A stretch of 64,000 bases of DNA, from assembly GCA_902363675.1 (NCBI GenBank), contig CABJAV010000009.1:1-64000 (forward strand), in the 5' to 3' direction. Source of the DNA: Lachnospiraceae bacterium (GTDB taxonomy: Bacteria; Bacillota; Clostridia; Lachnospirales; Lachnospiraceae). The notes beneath the pieces are model-generated. The model was not told the origin of the DNA, did no database searches, and saw nothing but the letters and a program-made list of their open reading frames with translations. Shown one piece after another: positions 16,708 through 26,167 of this stretch; the stretch's first letter is position 1, and each line of letters starts with the position of its first letter. Position numbers and translations under genes: made by a program.

Positions 16708-18133
16708 AATCGACCATTCCCTTGGAAAGCAAGACAACAGTCTCGACATGTGTCGTGTGCGCGAACTGATCAAACGCCTGCACCTTCTTCAACTCATATC
16801 CTCCATCCACAAGAATCCGTAAATCCCTTGCGAGTGTCGCAGAATCACAGCTTACATACACGATCCGCTCCGGTTTCATTGCAAGCATCGTGGACAGACA
16901 CTGTTCGTCACAGCCCTTGCGTGGCGGATCCACTACAATGACATCCGGATGACGCATTTCCTCATCGCCTGCGGATTTCTCATAAAACTCCGGCAGAACT
17001 TCTTCTGCTTTTCCAGCAAAAAATTGCGCATTGGTAATTCCATTCAGCCTGGCATTATTTTTTGCATCCTCGATTGCCTGCGGTACAATCTCCACACCAT
17101 AGACCTGTCTGGCCTTTTGGGATAGAAAAAGAGAAATTGTTCCGATTCCACAATAGAGATCCCACACGGATTCTTTTCCGGTGAGCTGCGCAAATTCCAA
17201 CGCTGTACTGTATAACTTCTCTGTCTGCACCGGATTTACCTGATAAAAAGACTGCGGCGAAATATGATACGCTATCGCTGTATCAGTCAAAGAAAAATCC
17301 TGTGTATTGCGCAAGTGAATGTAATCCGTGATATAAGGCATTCCCCAGATACACTGTGTCTCTTTTCCAAGAATGACATTCGTTTTCTCCAGATTGCTGT
17401 TTATGGATATGGAAGTCATACCTTCAATCTGACGCAAAGCTTCCACAAGTGCTTCCTTCTGTAGCAGCTTGTTCGCATTAATGATCAGGCAGACCATAAT
17501 TTCCTTTGTCGTAAATCCATAACGTATTAAAATATGCCGTACAACACCTTTTCCTGTGTTCTCATCGTAGGCTGGAATCTGATAATCCGACATCCATTGC
17601 ATGACAGCTGCAAGAATTGGTTCGTTTTCTTTTACACCAAGCAGACAGTCTTTGACCGGAATGATCTGATGGCTTCTTGCTGCATAAAACCCCATAACAA
17701 GATTTCCCTCCTTGTCATAACCTACCGGAAATTGTGCCTTGTTGCGGTATCGGTACGGATACTCCATACCGACAGCCGGAAGCATAACTGCATCCACTTC
17801 CTCTTCTGCAAATCCACCGATACGCATCAGATTATTTTTGACTTTCTGTTTCTTAAAAGCAAGCTGTTCCTCGTAAGACAATGCCTGAATCTGACATCCT
17901 CCACACTGCCGGTGAAGTGGGCATTCCGGCACGACGCGATAAGGTGAAGGAATTATAATTTTCTCCACCCTTGCATAGCCATAATTTTTCTTCAATTTTG
18001 TTGCCCGCGCTTTGATCGTATCTCCAATCAAAGCATCTTTTATGAAAAAGGTCATCCCCTCATATTTTCCGATGCCTTCTCCGCCGACGCCCATATCTGT
18101 AATTTCCAATGAAAATAAATCGTTTTTCTTCAC
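16706..18133 (-). CDS. rlmD: 23S rRNA (uracil-5-)-methyltransferase, RlmD/RlmCD type
   Basis: This 475-residue enzyme methylates uridine C5 in 23S rRNA with S-adenosylmethionine. An N-terminal TRAM domain (about 1-60) comes first, then an iron-sulfur Cys set ([10 protein letters not shown]). The SAM domain has the motif [13 protein letters not shown] and the DPPRKGCD block, and the nucleophile Cys is in [15 protein letters not shown]. The protein ends in LLSKGMVD, which may be shortened because the stop lies exactly at the junction with the araD remnant; all catalytic motifs are present. It is last of three genes (htrA-like, yhaM, rlmD) with gaps of 11 and 39 bases. Which uridine it modifies cannot be told here. 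Confidence 0.9.
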   Translation of the reverse strand: MKKNDLFSLEITDMGVGGEGIGKYEGMTFFIKDALIGDTIKARATKLKKNYGYARVEKIIIPSPYRVVPECPLHRQCGGCQIQALSYEEQLAFKKQKVKNNLMRIGGFAEEEVDAVMLPAVGMEYPYRYRNKAQFPVGYDKEGNLVMGFYAARSHQIIPVKDCLLGVKENEPILAAVMQWMSDYQIPAYDENTGKGVVRHILIRYGFTTKEIMVCLIINANKLLQKEALVEALRQIEGMTSISINSNLEKTNVILGKETQCIWGMPYITDYIHLRNTQDFSLTDTAIAYHISPQSFYQVNPVQTEKLYSTALEFAQLTGKESVWDLYCGIGTISLFLSQKARQVYGVEIVPQAIEDAKNNARLNGITNAQFFAGKAEEVLPEFYEKSAGDEEMRHPDVIVVDPPRKGCDEQCLSTMLAMKPERIVYVSCDSATLARDLRILVDGGYELKKVQAFDQFAHTTHVETVVLLSKGMVD

Positions 18134-18172
18134 AATTTCAACCCATTTTCTATATTATTGCAAATATTTTCT

Positions 18173-19117
18173 TTAGATACTTGTTCTGCGGATATTGGTA
18201 TCCAGCAGACGATTGAATCCCTGCCATTCCAGATTGTTGTCCGGTACGTTGTGTAACAGTTCCTTTACAGTCTCCATTTTTGCATCAATATTATCTGCAA
18301 AGCTCAAAGCCAATGCCTCAACCAAAGCCGGTTTCTTCGGTGAACCATACTCAAGTTCTCCATGATGTGCCAGAATACAGTGTTTCAGCTCATTTGCCAA
18401 TGTAGCCGGAAAACCATCAATAGTACGGATAGCCTCGCCGACCCACTCTGCACCGATCATGATGTGACCAAGCAACTGACCTGCATCCGTATAATCATTT
18501 GCAGGGAATGAAGATAATTCCTTTAATTTACCAATATCATGGAAAATCGATGCTGTCAAAAGCAGATCTCGGTTCAGGAACGGATAGTTCTGTGCAAAAT
18601 AATTGCAGTTGCGTGTGACACTGACTGTATGCTCTAACAAACCTCCGACAAATCCATGATGCACGCTTTTTGCAGCGGAATGGAATTTGAAACGCTCCAC
18701 AAATGTCTGGTTGTCAAAAAACTTATGTAATAACTGATTCAGATACGGATTTTTTACAGAATCAATGTATTCCATAAGTTCTGTAAACATCTCATCTACA
18801 TCTTTCTCCGTGCAAGGCAGATAATCCTTTGGCTCGTATTCGCCCTCCTGCACCTTGCGGGCACGTTTAATGGAAAGCTGGAGATTGCCCTGAAAACTTG
18901 TCACATCACCAGTGACAGCAACATAATCCAAAGCTTCAAATTCATCAATTCCAACCGATCCCGGATCCCAGATTTTTGCATCCAGTGTTCCTGTTTTATC
19001 CTGTAAAATCACATTGTCATAAGGCTTTCCGGCTTTTGTCATCGCTGCCTGTTTGACCTTGCAAAGATAAATTTCATTAATTCTTTCTCCTTCGCGGAGA
19101 GATTCAATATATTTCAT
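18173..19117 (-). CDS. yhaM: YhaM-type 3'-5' exoribonuclease (OB fold plus HD domain)
   Basis: This 314-residue protein has an N-terminal OB-fold nucleic-acid binding domain (about 10-95: YDNVILQDKTGTLDAKIW). The HD phosphohydrolase domain (about 155-290) has HHGFVGGLLEHT, FHDIGKL and HHGELEYG as metal ligands. Length and domain order match YhaM, a manganese-dependent exonuclease acting on RNA and single-stranded DNA in Firmicutes. It starts 11 bases downstream of the htrA-like gene and is 39 bases from rlmD, so the three are co-transcribed. Confidence in the family is high; whether it works mainly on RNA is known only for relatives. Confidence 0.9.
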   Translation of the reverse strand: MKYIESLREGERINEIYLCKVKQAAMTKAGKPYDNVILQDKTGTLDAKIWDPGSVGIDEFEALDYVAVTGDVTSFQGNLQLSIKRARKVQEGEYEPKDYLPCTEKDVDEMFTELMEYIDSVKNPYLNQLLHKFFDNQTFVERFKFHSAAKSVHHGFVGGLLEHTVSVTRNCNYFAQNYPFLNRDLLLTASIFHDIGKLKELSSFPANDYTDAGQLLGHIMIGAEWVGEAIRTIDGFPATLANELKHCILAHHGELEYGSPKKPALVEALALSFADNIDAKMETVKELLHNVPDNNLEWQGFNRLLDTNIRRTSI

Positions 19118-19128
19118 TATAAACTCCT

Positions 19129-20406
19129 TTATTTTAAAATTCCTGCTTTAATCTCACAGGTAATAATCTTATACCCGTTACTGCCTTCCCGTTTGATCAC
19201 AATCTTGTAGTTTTCTCCCGGCTCTAAGCCAAGAACAATCTCGCTGTAAGATGCCACAGTCGTAACATCCTTTCCGGCAAGTTTTACAATGACATCCCCG
19301 CTCTGTAATCCGGCATTCATCGCAGGTGAATCCATATCTACTTCCTTGATATAGATGCCCTTCGGTATTCTGTATGTGCTGGCAATCTTATCAGTAACCG
19401 TTGACGCCTGAACCCCAAGGTACGGAATATCTTTATCCGCAAACAAAAGCTCCATCACCGGTTTTAATTCCGAGATATCTACCGCTGTAAGCGTACTTGC
19501 AGATGATGCACTGTAATCCTGCATAACAAGGCCCACTAATTGTCCATCCGTATTAATGAGGATACCACTGCCATTTCTATTTGCAACAATGTCTGTGGTA
19601 TATACACTATAATTGCTGTCGGCCGTCGAAATCTCATTGTTCGTTGCAGTGATATTTCCTGTGAGAATTGAATAATTGGTTCCAAGTGGGCTTCCAAGTG
19701 CAATAACAACGGAACCTTTGTGTACGGTATTGGCACTTCCCATCTCCATAACGGAAATTGATGCCAGTGTTGATGTTTCAAGATCCGATTTGGAAACTGC
19801 CAGTACAACCAGTCCTGTATTTCCGTCGTATTTCATAACCTCTGCCGGTGCGACTGAATCGTCAATAAACGTCACTTTGATCTTTGACGCTCCTTTGATT
19901 ACCTTGCGCTCCGTTAAAATAAGCAGTTTGGAACCAGACTCTCCGATAATAGTGCCTGATCCCTGACCTTCACGCTCATAGGAATTGTTGAACCAGTCCA
20001 TGTCACTGACCACACCGGTGATTGTAACAATAGACTTATTGGCCCGATTGCCGATTGCATACAATTCCGTCTGGATTTTCTGATAATCCTCCAGCGAAAT
20101 CTCAGACTTTACGACCGGCGTCTCCTTTTGCGTCTCTGCCTCAGATTCTGTACTCTGTGTCTGCGTTTCTTTCTGGGGATGCGAACTGTCTATTGTTCCC
20201 GGAACAACTTCCGCCTCCATCCTTTTTTCTACAAGCGGGAATAACATAAAAAGCACCAAAATTGCCGCAAGAGCAAATACAACTCCGGATAATGCTGCGC
20301 TGCAGATCTTGACGAACAGACACTTATGATTCTTTGGCTTATTCTTTGGCTTATCCTTTATCTTTTCCCGAACAAATTCATTCTTTTGTAATTGCTTGTC
20401 TTCCAT
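19129..20406 (-). CDS. HtrA/DegP-like membrane protein with degenerate catalytic triad and PDZ domain
   Basis: This 425-residue protein has a short Lys-rich cytoplasmic start, one transmembrane helix (about 33-58) and a Gln/Glu/Thr-rich stalk. A trypsin-like domain (about 110-320) and a PDZ domain (about 322-420) follow. Against HtrA proteases the His position reads LTERKVI (Lys168 for His) and the Asp position reads GNTGLVVL (Gly198 for Asp). The serine block GNSGG is changed to NGSG with one residue missing, although Ser280 may remain. At least two triad residues are therefore lost. It is probably a non-proteolytic binding or chaperone-like protein outside the membrane. It heads the operon with yhaM and rlmD and has its own promoter at 20455-20483. 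Confidence 0.87.
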   Translation of the reverse strand: MEDKQLQKNEFVREKIKDKPKNKPKNHKCLFVKICSAALSGVVFALAAILVLFMLFPLVEKRMEAEVVPGTIDSSHPQKETQTQSTESEAETQKETPVVKSEISLEDYQKIQTELYAIGNRANKSIVTITGVVSDMDWFNNSYEREGQGSGTIIGESGSKLLILTERKVIKGASKIKVTFIDDSVAPAEVMKYDGNTGLVVLAVSKSDLETSTLASISVMEMGSANTVHKGSVVIALGSPLGTNYSILTGNITATNNEISTADSNYSVYTTDIVANRNGSGILINTDGQLVGLVMQDYSASSASTLTAVDISELKPVMELLFADKDIPYLGVQASTVTDKIASTYRIPKGIYIKEVDMDSPAMNAGLQSGDVIVKLAGKDVTTVASYSEIVLGLEPGENYKIVIKREGSNGYKIITCEIKAGILK

Positions 20407-20454
20407 CTCTGACCTTCATAAATTATATCCGAACACACTAACATAACAAAACAT

Positions 20455-20483
20455 ATTATATTCGTATTTATGCCCTCTTGCAA
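20455..20483 (-). promoter_or_regulatory. Promoter of the htrA-like / yhaM / rlmD operon
   Basis: TTGCAA (20478-20483) and TATAAT (complement of 20455-20460) are 17 bases apart, reading leftward about 50 bases before the start codon. The rightward mutS2 gene has only a TATAAT near 20517-20522 with a weak -35. Confidence 0.65.
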
Positions 20484-20576
20484 CCATTTTTGCCTTTTCC
20501 AAAGAGATAGAATGTTATATAATAGGTCTGAAAGTTCCACACAACAAATTTAGCATTATATTTAAGGAAAGAAATT

Positions 20577-22961
20577 ATGAACCAGAAAGTTTATCATACA
20601 TTGGAATATTATAAGATATTAGACATGTTGGCCGGTTATGCATCCTGCGAAGAGACAAGGAAACGTGCGCTTGCGCTCACGCCGATCACCGACGCTGCTG
20701 AAATTGAGCATTTACAACAGACGACAAGCGATGCGTTAAGCCGTCTGTACAAAGGAAGTGGCATCAGTTTTGCCGGCATCCACAATGTCAATGCATCCTT
20801 AAAACGACTTGATATCGGTGGTTCCCTCAATACAACAGAACTGCTTCATATCTGCTCTCTGTTAGAAGTTGCAAAGCGTGCGAAAGCTTACGACCGTTCG
20901 GACCGTGCCGATGACAAAACGGATTCCCTTTCCCCTCTGTTCTCACAGATTGAACCGTTATCTCCATTACTTGAAGAGATCAAACGCTGTGTGATCGGGG
21001 AAGATGAAATTGCTGATGATGCAAGCCCTGCGCTGTTTAAAATCCGCAAATCTATCCGTGGCATGAATGACCGTATCCATACGCAGCTCACCAATCTTAT
21101 GAATAACACGACCACCCGCAACTATCTGCAGGATGCCGTTATCACAATGCGCGACGGCCGTTATTGTCTTCCCGTAAAAGCGGAAGCTAAAACATCCGTA
21201 CCCGGAATGGTACATGACCAGTCTTCGAGTGGTTCTACGCTTTTTATTGAACCAATGGCTGTCGTAAATCTGAACAACGAACTGCGCGAATTATTCTTAA
21301 AAGAACAGGATGAGATCAATGTGATCCTCGCCGATTTGTCCAACCGCGTCGCTGAAAATGCAAACGGCATCCGTCAGGATTATTCCGTGCTTGCCGAGCT
21401 GGATTTCATCTTTGCCAAAGCACAGCTCGCCAAATCCTACAACGGTGTTGCACCGATCTTCAATGAAGAGGGGCGCATCCATATCCGCAAAGGACGCCAT
21501 CCTCTGCTGGATACAAAAAAAGTCGTACCGATTGATGTACGGCTCGGCGAAGATTTCCGTCAGCTTATTGTTACCGGACCAAACACCGGTGGTAAGACGG
21601 TCTCTTTGAAAACCGTCGGCTTGCTGACCCTCATGGGACAGTCCGGACTTCATATTCCGGCAGCTGACCGTTCGGAGCTTGCCATATTCCATGAAATCTT
21701 TGCAGATATTGGTGATGAGCAGAGTATTGAACAAAGCCTCAGTACTTTCTCCTCTCACATGACAAACATTGTAAAAATTCTCGACCAGGCGGATGACCGT
21801 AGCCTTTGTCTGTTCGATGAACTGTGTGCCGGAACCGATCCGACCGAGGGGGCCGCATTAGCAATTTCCATTCTGCACAAGCTGCACCAATACGGAGCGA
21901 CTACCATGGCAACCACACATTACAGTGAATTGAAAGTATACGCACTCTCCACACCGGGAGTCGAAAATGCATGCTGTGAATTTAACGTCGAAACCTTAAG
22001 CCCGACCTACCGCCTTTTGATCGGTATTCCGGGAAAAAGTAATGCATTTGCGATCAGTTCCAAATTAGGACTTGCCGCCAATATCATCGACGATGCCAAG
22101 AGCCGTTTAAGTGACAAAGATGTTGACTTTGAAGATATGCTTGCCAACTTGGAAGCCAGCCGCATTACAATTGAAAAAGAACAACTGGAAATTAAAAAAT
22201 ACAAAGCAGAAGTTGAGAATTTAAAGAAAAAACTTACCGACAAAAACGAAAAGCTCGACGCACGCCGGGATGAAATTCTGCGCAAGGCAAACGAAGAAGC
22301 GGTTCAGATTTTAAAAGAAGCAAAAGACCTCGCAGATGAAACCATCCGCAACTTCAACAAATACGGACAGGGTCAGGCACCAATGTCCAAAATGGAAAAA
22401 GAACGAAGCAAAGTCCGGGACAAGATGAACAAAAGCGAAAAAAATCTTTCCATGAAAAAGAAAGAGATGATCAACCACAAGGTCCCAAAGAAGCTGCGCA
22501 TTGGTGATTCTGTAAAAGTTCTTTCCATGAACCTCAAAGGTACGGTTCACACGCTTCCGAATGCCAAAGGTGATCTCTATGTACAAATGGGAATTTTACG
22601 CTCCCTTGTAAATATCAACGATCTGGTACTGATCGACGATGAATCGACCTCTCCAATCGCCAAGAAATACGGCGGTGGAAGCAGTTCCGGAAAGATCAAG
22701 ATGAGCAAATCCTCATCGGTTTCCACAGAAATCAACCTGATCGGTATGACGGTGGATGAAGCCATCGCTCATTTGGATAAATATCTCGATGACGCATATA
22801 TCGCGCATCTTCCATCCGTGCGCATTGTACATGGAAAAGGAACCGGTGCTTTGCGCAGTGCCGTACATGCACATTTAAAGCGTCAGAAATATGTCAAGTC
22901 CTTCCGGCTCGGAGAAGCTGGCGAAGGCGATGCCGGTGTCACAATTGCAGAATTTAAATAG
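20577..22961 (+). CDS. mutS2: Endonuclease MutS2
   Basis: This 794-residue protein has the helical core of MutS, then an ABC-type ATPase (about 320-520) with Walker A GPNTGGKTVSLK and DELCAGTDPTEGAAL. A long coiled coil (about 515-630) follows, then a KOW-like segment and a C-terminal Smr nuclease domain (about 720-794, HGKGTGAL). MutS2 is not a mismatch repair protein; relatives act on branched DNA and on collided ribosomes. The start has AAGGAAAGAAATT upstream. The next gene, a response regulator, starts 14 bases after the stop, so the two probably share a transcript. Confidence 0.95.
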   Translation: MNQKVYHTLEYYKILDMLAGYASCEETRKRALALTPITDAAEIEHLQQTTSDALSRLYKGSGISFAGIHNVNASLKRLDIGGSLNTTELLHICSLLEVAKRAKAYDRSDRADDKTDSLSPLFSQIEPLSPLLEEIKRCVIGEDEIADDASPALFKIRKSIRGMNDRIHTQLTNLMNNTTTRNYLQDAVITMRDGRYCLPVKAEAKTSVPGMVHDQSSSGSTLFIEPMAVVNLNNELRELFLKEQDEINVILADLSNRVAENANGIRQDYSVLAELDFIFAKAQLAKSYNGVAPIFNEEGRIHIRKGRHPLLDTKKVVPIDVRLGEDFRQLIVTGPNTGGKTVSLKTVGLLTLMGQSGLHIPAADRSELAIFHEIFADIGDEQSIEQSLSTFSSHMTNIVKILDQADDRSLCLFDELCAGTDPTEGAALAISILHKLHQYGATTMATTHYSELKVYALSTPGVENACCEFNVETLSPTYRLLIGIPGKSNAFAISSKLGLAANIIDDAKSRLSDKDVDFEDMLANLEASRITIEKEQLEIKKYKAEVENLKKKLTDKNEKLDARRDEILRKANEEAVQILKEAKDLADETIRNFNKYGQGQAPMSKMEKERSKVRDKMNKSEKNLSMKKKEMINHKVPKKLRIGDSVKVLSMNLKGTVHTLPNAKGDLYVQMGILRSLVNINDLVLIDDESTSPIAKKYGGGSSSGKIKMSKSSSVSTEINLIGMTVDEAIAHLDKYLDDAYIAHLPSVRIVHGKGTGALRSAVHAHLKRQKYVKSFRLGEAGEGDAGVTIAEFK

Positions 22962-22975
22962 GAGGTCTGTCAGAT

Positions 22976-23674
22976 ATGGTCAGTAAACAAAAAATTTTAA
23001 TTGTAGACGATGATAATAATATAGCAGAATTAATTTCTCTCTATCTTACCAAAGAATGTTATGATACCAAAATTGTAAATGACGGTGAAGAAGCACTCAG
23101 TGCATTTGAGCAATATAATCCGAACCTCATTCTTCTGGATCTGATGCTTCCGGGCATCGACGGCTACCAGGTGTGCCGCGAGATTCGCGCAAAGAATAAT
23201 GTTCCTATCATTATGCTCTCTGCCAAAGGTGAGATTTTTGACAAAGTACTCGGTCTCGAGCTTGGTGCTGACGATTATATTCTCAAACCATTTGATTCCA
23301 AAGAACTCGTTGCCCGTGTCAAAGCAGTACTGCGACGCTACCAGCCTGTAAAGACCGAATCTGTTGTAGAGCTCAAATATGTGGAGTATCCGGATCTGGT
23401 GGTCAATCTGTCTAACTACTCTGTCATGTACAACGGCAAACCGATCGATATGCCCCCAAAGGAACTTGAGCTTTTGTATTTTCTGGCCTCCTCACCAAAT
23501 CAGGTATTTACAAGGGAGCAGCTTTTGGACCATATCTGGGGCTATGAATACATTGGAGACACACGTACTGTTGATGTCCACGTAAAACGTCTCCGCGAAA
23601 AAATCAAGGATCATGCATCCTGGTCCATCGCAACGGTCTGGGGCATCGGCTACAAGTTTGAGGTAAGCGAATGA
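22976..23674 (+). CDS. OmpR/PhoB-type response regulator
   Basis: This 232-residue regulator has a receiver (about 6-120) with the acidic pair in LIVDDD, phospho-acceptor Asp in LILLDLMLPG and Lys in YILKPFD. A winged-helix DNA-binding domain (about 140-230: LDHIWGYEYIGDTRTVDVH, then RLREKI) follows. The start has AGGAGGT upstream. It overlaps the following kinase gene by four bases, so the pair forms one two-component system, read through from mutS2. Targets are unknown; the sequence shows no site that names them. Confidence 0.93.
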   Translation: MVSKQKILIVDDDNNIAELISLYLTKECYDTKIVNDGEEALSAFEQYNPNLILLDLMLPGIDGYQVCREIRAKNNVPIIMLSAKGEIFDKVLGLELGADDYILKPFDSKELVARVKAVLRRYQPVKTESVVELKYVEYPDLVVNLSNYSVMYNGKPIDMPPKELELLYFLASSPNQVFTREQLLDHIWGYEYIGDTRTVDVHVKRLREKIKDHASWSIATVWGIGYKFEVSE

Positions 23675-25107
23675 AACCAAAAATTTACATAAAATTTCTG
23701 CTCAGCTATGTATTTTTCGGTATTGCGGCAATCCTTGTCCTCTGTACATTTACACAGCGCAGTATCACGAACTATCTGGAAAAACATGAGGCACAGAATC
23801 TGTATCGCGAGGCAACACAGATAGCTTCCAAGTATGCAGCAAACTTTACAAATACAACGTTGTCTCTGGAAGATTTTCAGGTACGAATGGAAAGTCTCAG
23901 CAGTTATCTTTCCGCTGAAATCTGGGTGGTAGATTCGCAAGGAAATGTCCTGTTCAACTCCTCAGACAGTTCCATCGGACAACGTGCAGCAAATGCACAT
24001 TATACCACGCTGCCTGATTTTGATCCTACAAGTTTTGGCAATACTTACTATACTGTTGGAAACTTTTATGATTCCTTTTCCGAGAATACCATAACTGTAT
24101 TTTCTCCTGTGACTGCCAATTACCGTGTGCGCAGCTACGTACTGATTCATAAACCGGTCGCTACCGTTACCGAAGTGACCAATCATTTTATGAACATCAC
24201 GTTTTTTACCGTTGGAATTATTTATATCTGTGCATTTTTGATTCTTCTGTTTTTTACCATTTGCTTCTATCGGCCAATGTTAAAGATGAACAGCGTTGCC
24301 AAAAGCTATGCAAAAGGGAACTTTGAACCACGGATTTCCTTACATTCCAACGATGAAATCGGTTTTCTGGCGAACACCATGAACTATATGGCCAATGAGC
24401 TGAATACACTCGAAGAAGATCAGCGTAAATTTATTTCAAATGTTTCTCATGATTTCCGATCACCACTCACCTCGATCAAAGGTTATGTCGAGGCAATGCT
24501 GGATGGAACAATACCACCGGAATTACAGGATAAATACCTGAATATTATTCTTTTTGAAACGGAACGACTGGCCAAACTGACACAAAGTATTCTTGATCTC
24601 AACCAGTTTGGTCGTCACGGCATCATGCTTGATGTCGCAGATTTTGATATTAACCGCATGATCAAGACAACCATCCTTACCTTCGAAGGCACCTGTAACA
24701 AAAAAGGACTCTCTTTTGATCTGGTGCTCACAGGTCAGGAATTGTTTGTCACAGGAGATATGACAAAAATCCAACAGGTACTCTACAATTTGATAGATAA
24801 TGCTACCAAGTTTTCGCATAACAATTCGGCAATCAAAATCGAGACCAGCATCAAAAATGAAAAAGTTCTGATTTCCGTAAAAGATTCCGGAATCGGCATT
24901 CCTGCGGATAGCATCAAAAAAATTTGGGATCGTTTCTACAAAACAGATCTCTCCCGCGGAAAAGATAAGAAGGGAACTGGTCTTGGACTCGCAATTGTGA
25001 AGGAAATCATTCAAGCACACAACGAACATATCAATGTCATTAGTACGGAAGGTGTGGGAACCGAATTTATTTTCACGCTTCCACTATCAAAAAAAGAAGT
25101 GCAGTAA
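23671..25107 (+). CDS. HAMP-domain sensor histidine kinase
   Basis: This 478-residue membrane kinase has a first transmembrane helix (about 9-30) and an extracellular sensing region (about 31-170). A second helix (about 172-200) and a HAMP linker follow. The HisKA domain has FISNVSHDFRSPLTSIKGY (phospho-acceptor His), and the ATPase domain has the N-box NLIDNATKF and G-boxes DSGIGIP and GTGLGLAI. It is the partner of the OmpR-type regulator encoded immediately upstream with a four-base overlap. The stop codon sits in the loop of a strong bidirectional terminator. The stimulus is unknown. Confidence 0.93.
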   Translation: MKPKIYIKFLLSYVFFGIAAILVLCTFTQRSITNYLEKHEAQNLYREATQIASKYAANFTNTTLSLEDFQVRMESLSSYLSAEIWVVDSQGNVLFNSSDSSIGQRAANAHYTTLPDFDPTSFGNTYYTVGNFYDSFSENTITVFSPVTANYRVRSYVLIHKPVATVTEVTNHFMNITFFTVGIIYICAFLILLFFTICFYRPMLKMNSVAKSYAKGNFEPRISLHSNDEIGFLANTMNYMANELNTLEEDQRKFISNVSHDFRSPLTSIKGYVEAMLDGTIPPELQDKYLNIILFETERLAKLTQSILDLNQFGRHGIMLDVADFDINRMIKTTILTFEGTCNKKGLSFDLVLTGQELFVTGDMTKIQQVLYNLIDNATKFSHNNSAIKIETSIKNEKVLISVKDSGIGIPADSIKKIWDRFYKTDLSRGKDKKGTGLGLAIVKEIIQAHNEHINVISTEGVGTEFIFTLPLSKKEVQ

Positions 25108-25119
25108 CGCACTTCTTTT
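25092..25119. terminator. Bidirectional intrinsic terminator
   Basis: AAAAGAAGTGC (25092-25102) is exactly complementary to GCACTTCTTTT (25109-25119) with a six-base loop, and T-runs follow on both strands. It ends the rightward mutS2/two-component operon and the leftward gene that stops at 25136. Confidence 0.85.
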
Positions 25120-25135
25120 TTCGTTCTATTTTTTC

Positions 25136-26155
25136 TTATTTCTGATTCAATTCCAGCTTATTTCCCTTCCGGTCATAAGCAACTGCATGATTGTCCCAGT
25201 CAAAACTGTCCTCATCAAGCTCATCCGCATCGCCAAGGTAATCCCCCTGGAAGACATCATACTCGAATCGATATCCATCTTTTGTTACAGCCCGCAAATA
25301 TATACGAATATGCTGATTGTCTCTTACAACATCCCCATCATCATCTGTATTCACTGGTAATTCATAGGAGAATTTACATGTACTCTCGCCAGTACCGGAT
25401 GATGCAAAACTCTGACTTGTCTCCTGCGTATCGACTTCTGTTGTCAGAAGCTGATCATCAATCGACTCATTGGCAGTCTCATCTGTCAGATTCTGCATCA
25501 GATCCTGTGACCAGATTTCCATATCATTCAAGTCTGCCACCATTTCAAATTGCGTAAATTCATAGAGATCAATGTTATCCAACACAAAGGTGCAATCACT
25601 TTTCAGATGAATCTCTCCATCTTTGTACGTTGGTGCATCTTCCAGGCTTCCGGACAATACCCTCGATAAGTCCGTGTTCATTCCATTATAATCCTGTAAC
25701 ACTTCCGTTGCTTTCTTGCTTCCGTTCGCAATCAGGAATGTGATATTTCCATCAAATGTCTGATTCAATGGCAGCGTCATATTTCCTTTGAACGTATAAC
25801 CATCGGCCTTAAGCGGACATTCTTCCGTTCCAAAATAAACCGTAACAGATGTTTTATCGGAATATTCTTTTGGAATCACAGAGACCGATACATCATAGGT
25901 CTTTTTGCTGAAGTTCATGTCCACAATATCAATGGAATAATTTTCAATCATGCTGGCATCCTCTTCAAGCGTCTTTTCAATATTCGACTGAAGATTTCCC
26001 ACATCTGACAGGATTACATTGGTGGAATCCTGCAGATAGGTCAGCTGGTTGGTCAGTTCTGTCAGTTTCAAATACATAAAAGCAACGAAACCGAATAGAA
26101 CAATCAACACAACCGCAACTACAATTTTCTTCCAATATAATTTTACTTTTTTCAT
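25136..26155 (-). CDS. Membrane-anchored extracytoplasmic protein, unknown
   Basis: This 339-residue protein has a Lys-rich start and one N-terminal transmembrane helix (about 9-30). A short helical stretch (LTNQLTYLQDSTNVILSDV) follows, then a long acidic beta-rich region outside the cell, with repeated Asp/Glu near the C-terminus. No catalytic motif or named domain was recognised. It begins 12 bases after aspS on the same strand and is probably co-transcribed with hisS and aspS, though nothing in it points to a role in translation. It ends at the shared terminator at 25092-25119. It could be a cell-envelope protein that hitchhikes in this operon. Confidence 0.78.
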   Translation of the reverse strand: MKKVKLYWKKIVVAVVLIVLFGFVAFMYLKLTELTNQLTYLQDSTNVILSDVGNLQSNIEKTLEEDASMIENYSIDIVDMNFSKKTYDVSVSVIPKEYSDKTSVTVYFGTEECPLKADGYTFKGNMTLPLNQTFDGNITFLIANGSKKATEVLQDYNGMNTDLSRVLSGSLEDAPTYKDGEIHLKSDCTFVLDNIDLYEFTQFEMVADLNDMEIWSQDLMQNLTDETANESIDDQLLTTEVDTQETSQSFASSGTGESTCKFSYELPVNTDDDGDVVRDNQHIRIYLRAVTKDGYRFEYDVFQGDYLGDADELDEDSFDWDNHAVAYDRKGNKLELNQK

Positions 26156-26167
26156 AAATTCAGAGAA

